IMG/VR virus record: IMGVR_UViG_3300020140_000005
Coordinates: 1-30,583 of that record
Direction: 5' to 3' (one strand)
Origin: a virus
Length of the DNA stretch: 30,583 bases
Shown here: in pieces, positions 29,455-30,583 of the stretch
Layout of the letters: each line of letters begins with the position of its first letter
Position numbering within the stretch: the first letter of the stretch is position 1
Translations under genes and position numbers: made by a program
The notes under the pieces: generated by a model
Told to the model about the DNA's origin: nothing
Seen by the model: only the letters and a program-made list of their open reading frames with translations
Database searches by the model: none

Positions 29455-29834
29455 ATCGGCAATTCCATCAGTTTATTTTCGAGGAGGTAAATAAGCATTC
29501 GGGCGCGGGCGTCAGCTTCCGTAGAGGATATTTCGGTATGAATCCAGCCTTCATGATTTCCTCCATAATTTACAGACCACATATGTTTTTTCTCGAAATT
29601 TAAAATTGTTTCATCCAAAGATGGAGGTAATATCTCACCAAGTTCTGCGACGGTGAAGGCTCGATGTTGTTCATGCCAACCTATAAGTTCTCTACTGAAA
29701 GGAGACATGAGCCATAAATAAAAATCCTCTTCTTTGCTTCTTCTAACCCAATCAAAGAGAGAATATTTTTTAACACCCAGTTCTTCTAATCGTTTGGATA
29801 ATTCGAGTGAACAAACTTGTGATTCAAAATTCAT
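29451..29834 (-). CDS. Conserved phage hypothetical protein
   Basis: A 127-residue protein. F-E-S-Q-V-C-S-L-E-L-S-K-R-L-E-E-L-G-V opens a helix. F-T-V-A-E-L-G-E-I-L-P at about 60-70 and A-D-A-R-A-R-M-L-I-Y-L-L-E-N-K at the C-terminus are the recurring motifs of an uncharacterised phage family. I recall these motifs but cannot attach a function. The start overlaps the upstream gene by 11 bases. Confidence 0.75.
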   Translation of the reverse strand: MNFESQVCSLELSKRLEELGVKKYSLFDWVRRSKEEDFYLWLMSPFSRELIGWHEQHRAFTVAELGEILPPSLDETILNFEKKHMWSVNYGGNHEGWIHTEISSTEADARARMLIYLLENKLMELPI

Positions 29835-30015
29835 TTTTCACCTGTAAATAATTTTCAATTGAACAAATTGATTCTTTTAATGTGATTACTTCAGATTCTA
29901 ATCGTTTAAAATGTGAGTGTGTCCATTCGGATGATTCAATCTTTTCTTGTAATTGACGTTTTAATTCGATTAAAAGTAATTGATAGTTTGAGTTATGAGA
30001 TTTGTTGCTCTGCAT
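29824..30015 (-). CDS. Small coiled-coil protein
   Basis: A 63-residue protein. ATG 30015 is preferred over 30024 because AAGGA lies 8 bases upstream. It is strongly helical, with heptad-like Leu/Ile (Q-L-L-L-I-E-L-K-R-Q-L-Q-E-K-I-E; L-E-S-E-V-I-T-L-K-E-S-I). No family recognised. Confidence 0.6.
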   Translation of the reverse strand: MQSNKSHNSNYQLLLIELKRQLQEKIESSEWTHSHFKRLESEVITLKESICSIENYLQVKNEF

Positions 30016-30130
30016 GATATTCATCCTTGTCGTAATATTCCTGATTATGATAATGATCTAAACAATTTTCGCATTTTCCATACTGTCTTAAGTCATGTTG
30101 ATCAATGCAATTAGGACAGTATGGATTCAT
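29993..30130 (-). CDS. Tiny zinc-ribbon-like protein
   Basis: A 45-residue frame with two Cys pairs, C-P-N-C (5-8) and C-E-N-C (20-23), spaced like a rubredoxin-type zinc ribbon, followed by a Tyr/His/Asp/Glu-rich tail. AAAAGGAAATAAAA precedes the ATG. It overlaps the next gene's start by 23 bases. It parallels the other mini-ribbon at 24306, so the phage encodes at least two. Confidence 0.65.
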   Translation of the reverse strand: MNPYCPNCIDQHDLRQYGKCENCLDHYHNQEYYDKDEYHAEQQIS

Positions 30131-30132
30131 TT

Positions 30133-30312
30133 TTATTTCCTTTTATTAAATATATTTTCACAGTTCCCACTGGCACTCCGGGTAAACGATTTGGCACTTT
30201 CTATTTCTTCTATTGTATATTCCAGAATTTCTTTAATTTCTTTTGAATTTATATTCTCATTAATTTTATTTGCTAATAAGTGTAAATGAGGCGGCAATAT
30301 TATTTTATTCAT
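30133..30312 (-). CDS. Small hypothetical protein
   Basis: A 59-residue frame with GGAC before ATG 30312. L-P-P-H-L-H-L-L-A-N-K-I-N-E-N-I, then helix K-E-I-K-E-I-L-E-Y-T-I-E-E-I-E-S-A-K. It ends 2 bases before the next start and sits in the leftward operon. No family recognised. Confidence 0.6.
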   Translation of the reverse strand: MNKIILPPHLHLLANKINENINSKEIKEILEYTIEEIESAKSFTRSASGNCENIFNKRK

Positions 30313-30323
30313 TTTCTTGTCCT

Positions 30324-30530
30324 TTATTTAAAAGTTCTTTCATCAAAAGTTTTTAATTTATGTTCGCGAGGAGGAGAATTAATTTTATTACAATTACTTC
30401 CGTCCATATCGCAAATTTCATCAGATTGTTTGCAATTAGATCCATCCATATCGCATGTTTCATAGGCACTTGCTATTGCGGGCAGGGGCAGCGAAGCGGC
30501 CAGCAAAAGACTCAACAGTACTCGTTTCAT
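30324..30530 (-). CDS. Small exported Cys-rich repeat peptide
   Basis: A 68-residue precursor with the same 20-residue leader as the gene at 19967 (identical DNA), cleavage expected near A-S-A so that the mature peptide begins Y-E-T. The mature part has two CDMDGSNC units (C26-C33 and C40-C47, 14 residues apart), then a basic Pro-containing tail. The repeats differ at synonymous sites (GAT/GAC, TCT/AGT, TGC/TGT), so the peptide itself seems selected. D-x-D-G-S could coordinate Ca2+, and the Cys could form disulphides in the periplasm. Secreted function unknown. Confidence 0.75.
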   Translation of the reverse strand: MKRVLLSLLLAASLPLPAIASAYETCDMDGSNCKQSDEICDMDGSNCNKINSPPREHKLKTFDERTFK

Positions 30531-30583
30531 ATCGTCCTCTCTTATTTATAATATCCAGTTATTAAATTTAAATGTTTCAATAA
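30471..30583 (-). repeat. 113-bp perfect inverted repeat, right copy
   Basis: The reverse complement of 19914-20026 with no mismatch. It ends exactly at the last base of the window, so the true repeat may continue. It encodes the signal peptide of the 30324 gene, the ribosome site and the end of a further small gene. Confidence 0.95.
30546..30583 (-). CDS. Truncated 3' end of a second copy of the 19727-type gene
   Basis: The last 12 codons plus stop, reading ...I-E-T-F-K-F-N-N-W-I-L, identical to the end of the gene at 19727-19951. Its start lies beyond the window. It shows that the pair (this gene plus an exported peptide gene) exists twice, in opposite orientation. Confidence 0.6.
   Translation of the reverse strand, partial: IETFKFNNWIL

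Overview
The window looks like part, possibly a whole contig, of an AT-rich tailed-phage (podovirus) genome, probably from a Gram-negative host. The evidence is a collinear T7-like virion module read on the minus strand: small-terminase-like protein, portal, scaffold, major capsid, tail tubular A and B, three internal virion proteins and a tail fibre. There is no T7-type RNA polymerase, DNA polymerase, large terminase, integrase or recognised holin here. The large terminase would be expected beyond the left edge, past the tail fibre that position 1 truncates. A host species cannot be named from what is visible.

Layout. Positions 1-18168 (minus) hold the virion module. At 18221-18691 (plus) lies a lone muramidase-like lysis candidate, followed by two small minus genes at 18663-19120; one of them matches the Acb2/Tad1 family of cyclic-nucleotide sponges. 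Positions 19161-19646 form an unusually GC-rich gap containing phased repeats. A consensus sigma70 promoter at 19647-19675 then drives a plus-strand operon of five or six tiny genes (19727-20968). That operon runs into a structured-RNA locus (20979-21442) made of two cloverleaf-like folds, an H-type pseudoknot domain and a terminator, arranged as a duplicated two-part module.

Positions 21442-30583 are a tightly packed minus-strand early or middle region, with many 4-base ATGA stop/start overlaps. It encodes a RecE-like nuclease and RecT (homologous recombination), a RusA Holliday-junction resolvase, a winged-helix initiator-like protein carrying four 22-bp iterons inside its gene, an HTH/excisionase-like protein, YopX, DUF551 and HNH-endonuclease proteins, and many small unknowns. 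Upstream of the initiator gene lies a dense control or origin region with two DnaA boxes and three dyad elements. The replication plan is therefore lambda-like (initiator plus host DnaA and replisome, RecET/RusA recombination) behind a T7-like virion, so the genome is a mosaic.

The most unusual items are the structured-RNA locus, two tandem small genes coding for (X-Ser)n dipeptide-repeat proteins next to recT, the origin-like signals, and a 113-bp perfect inverted repeat. The repeat carries an identical 5' leader and signal peptide fused to two unrelated mature peptides, and its second copy ends exactly at the window edge.
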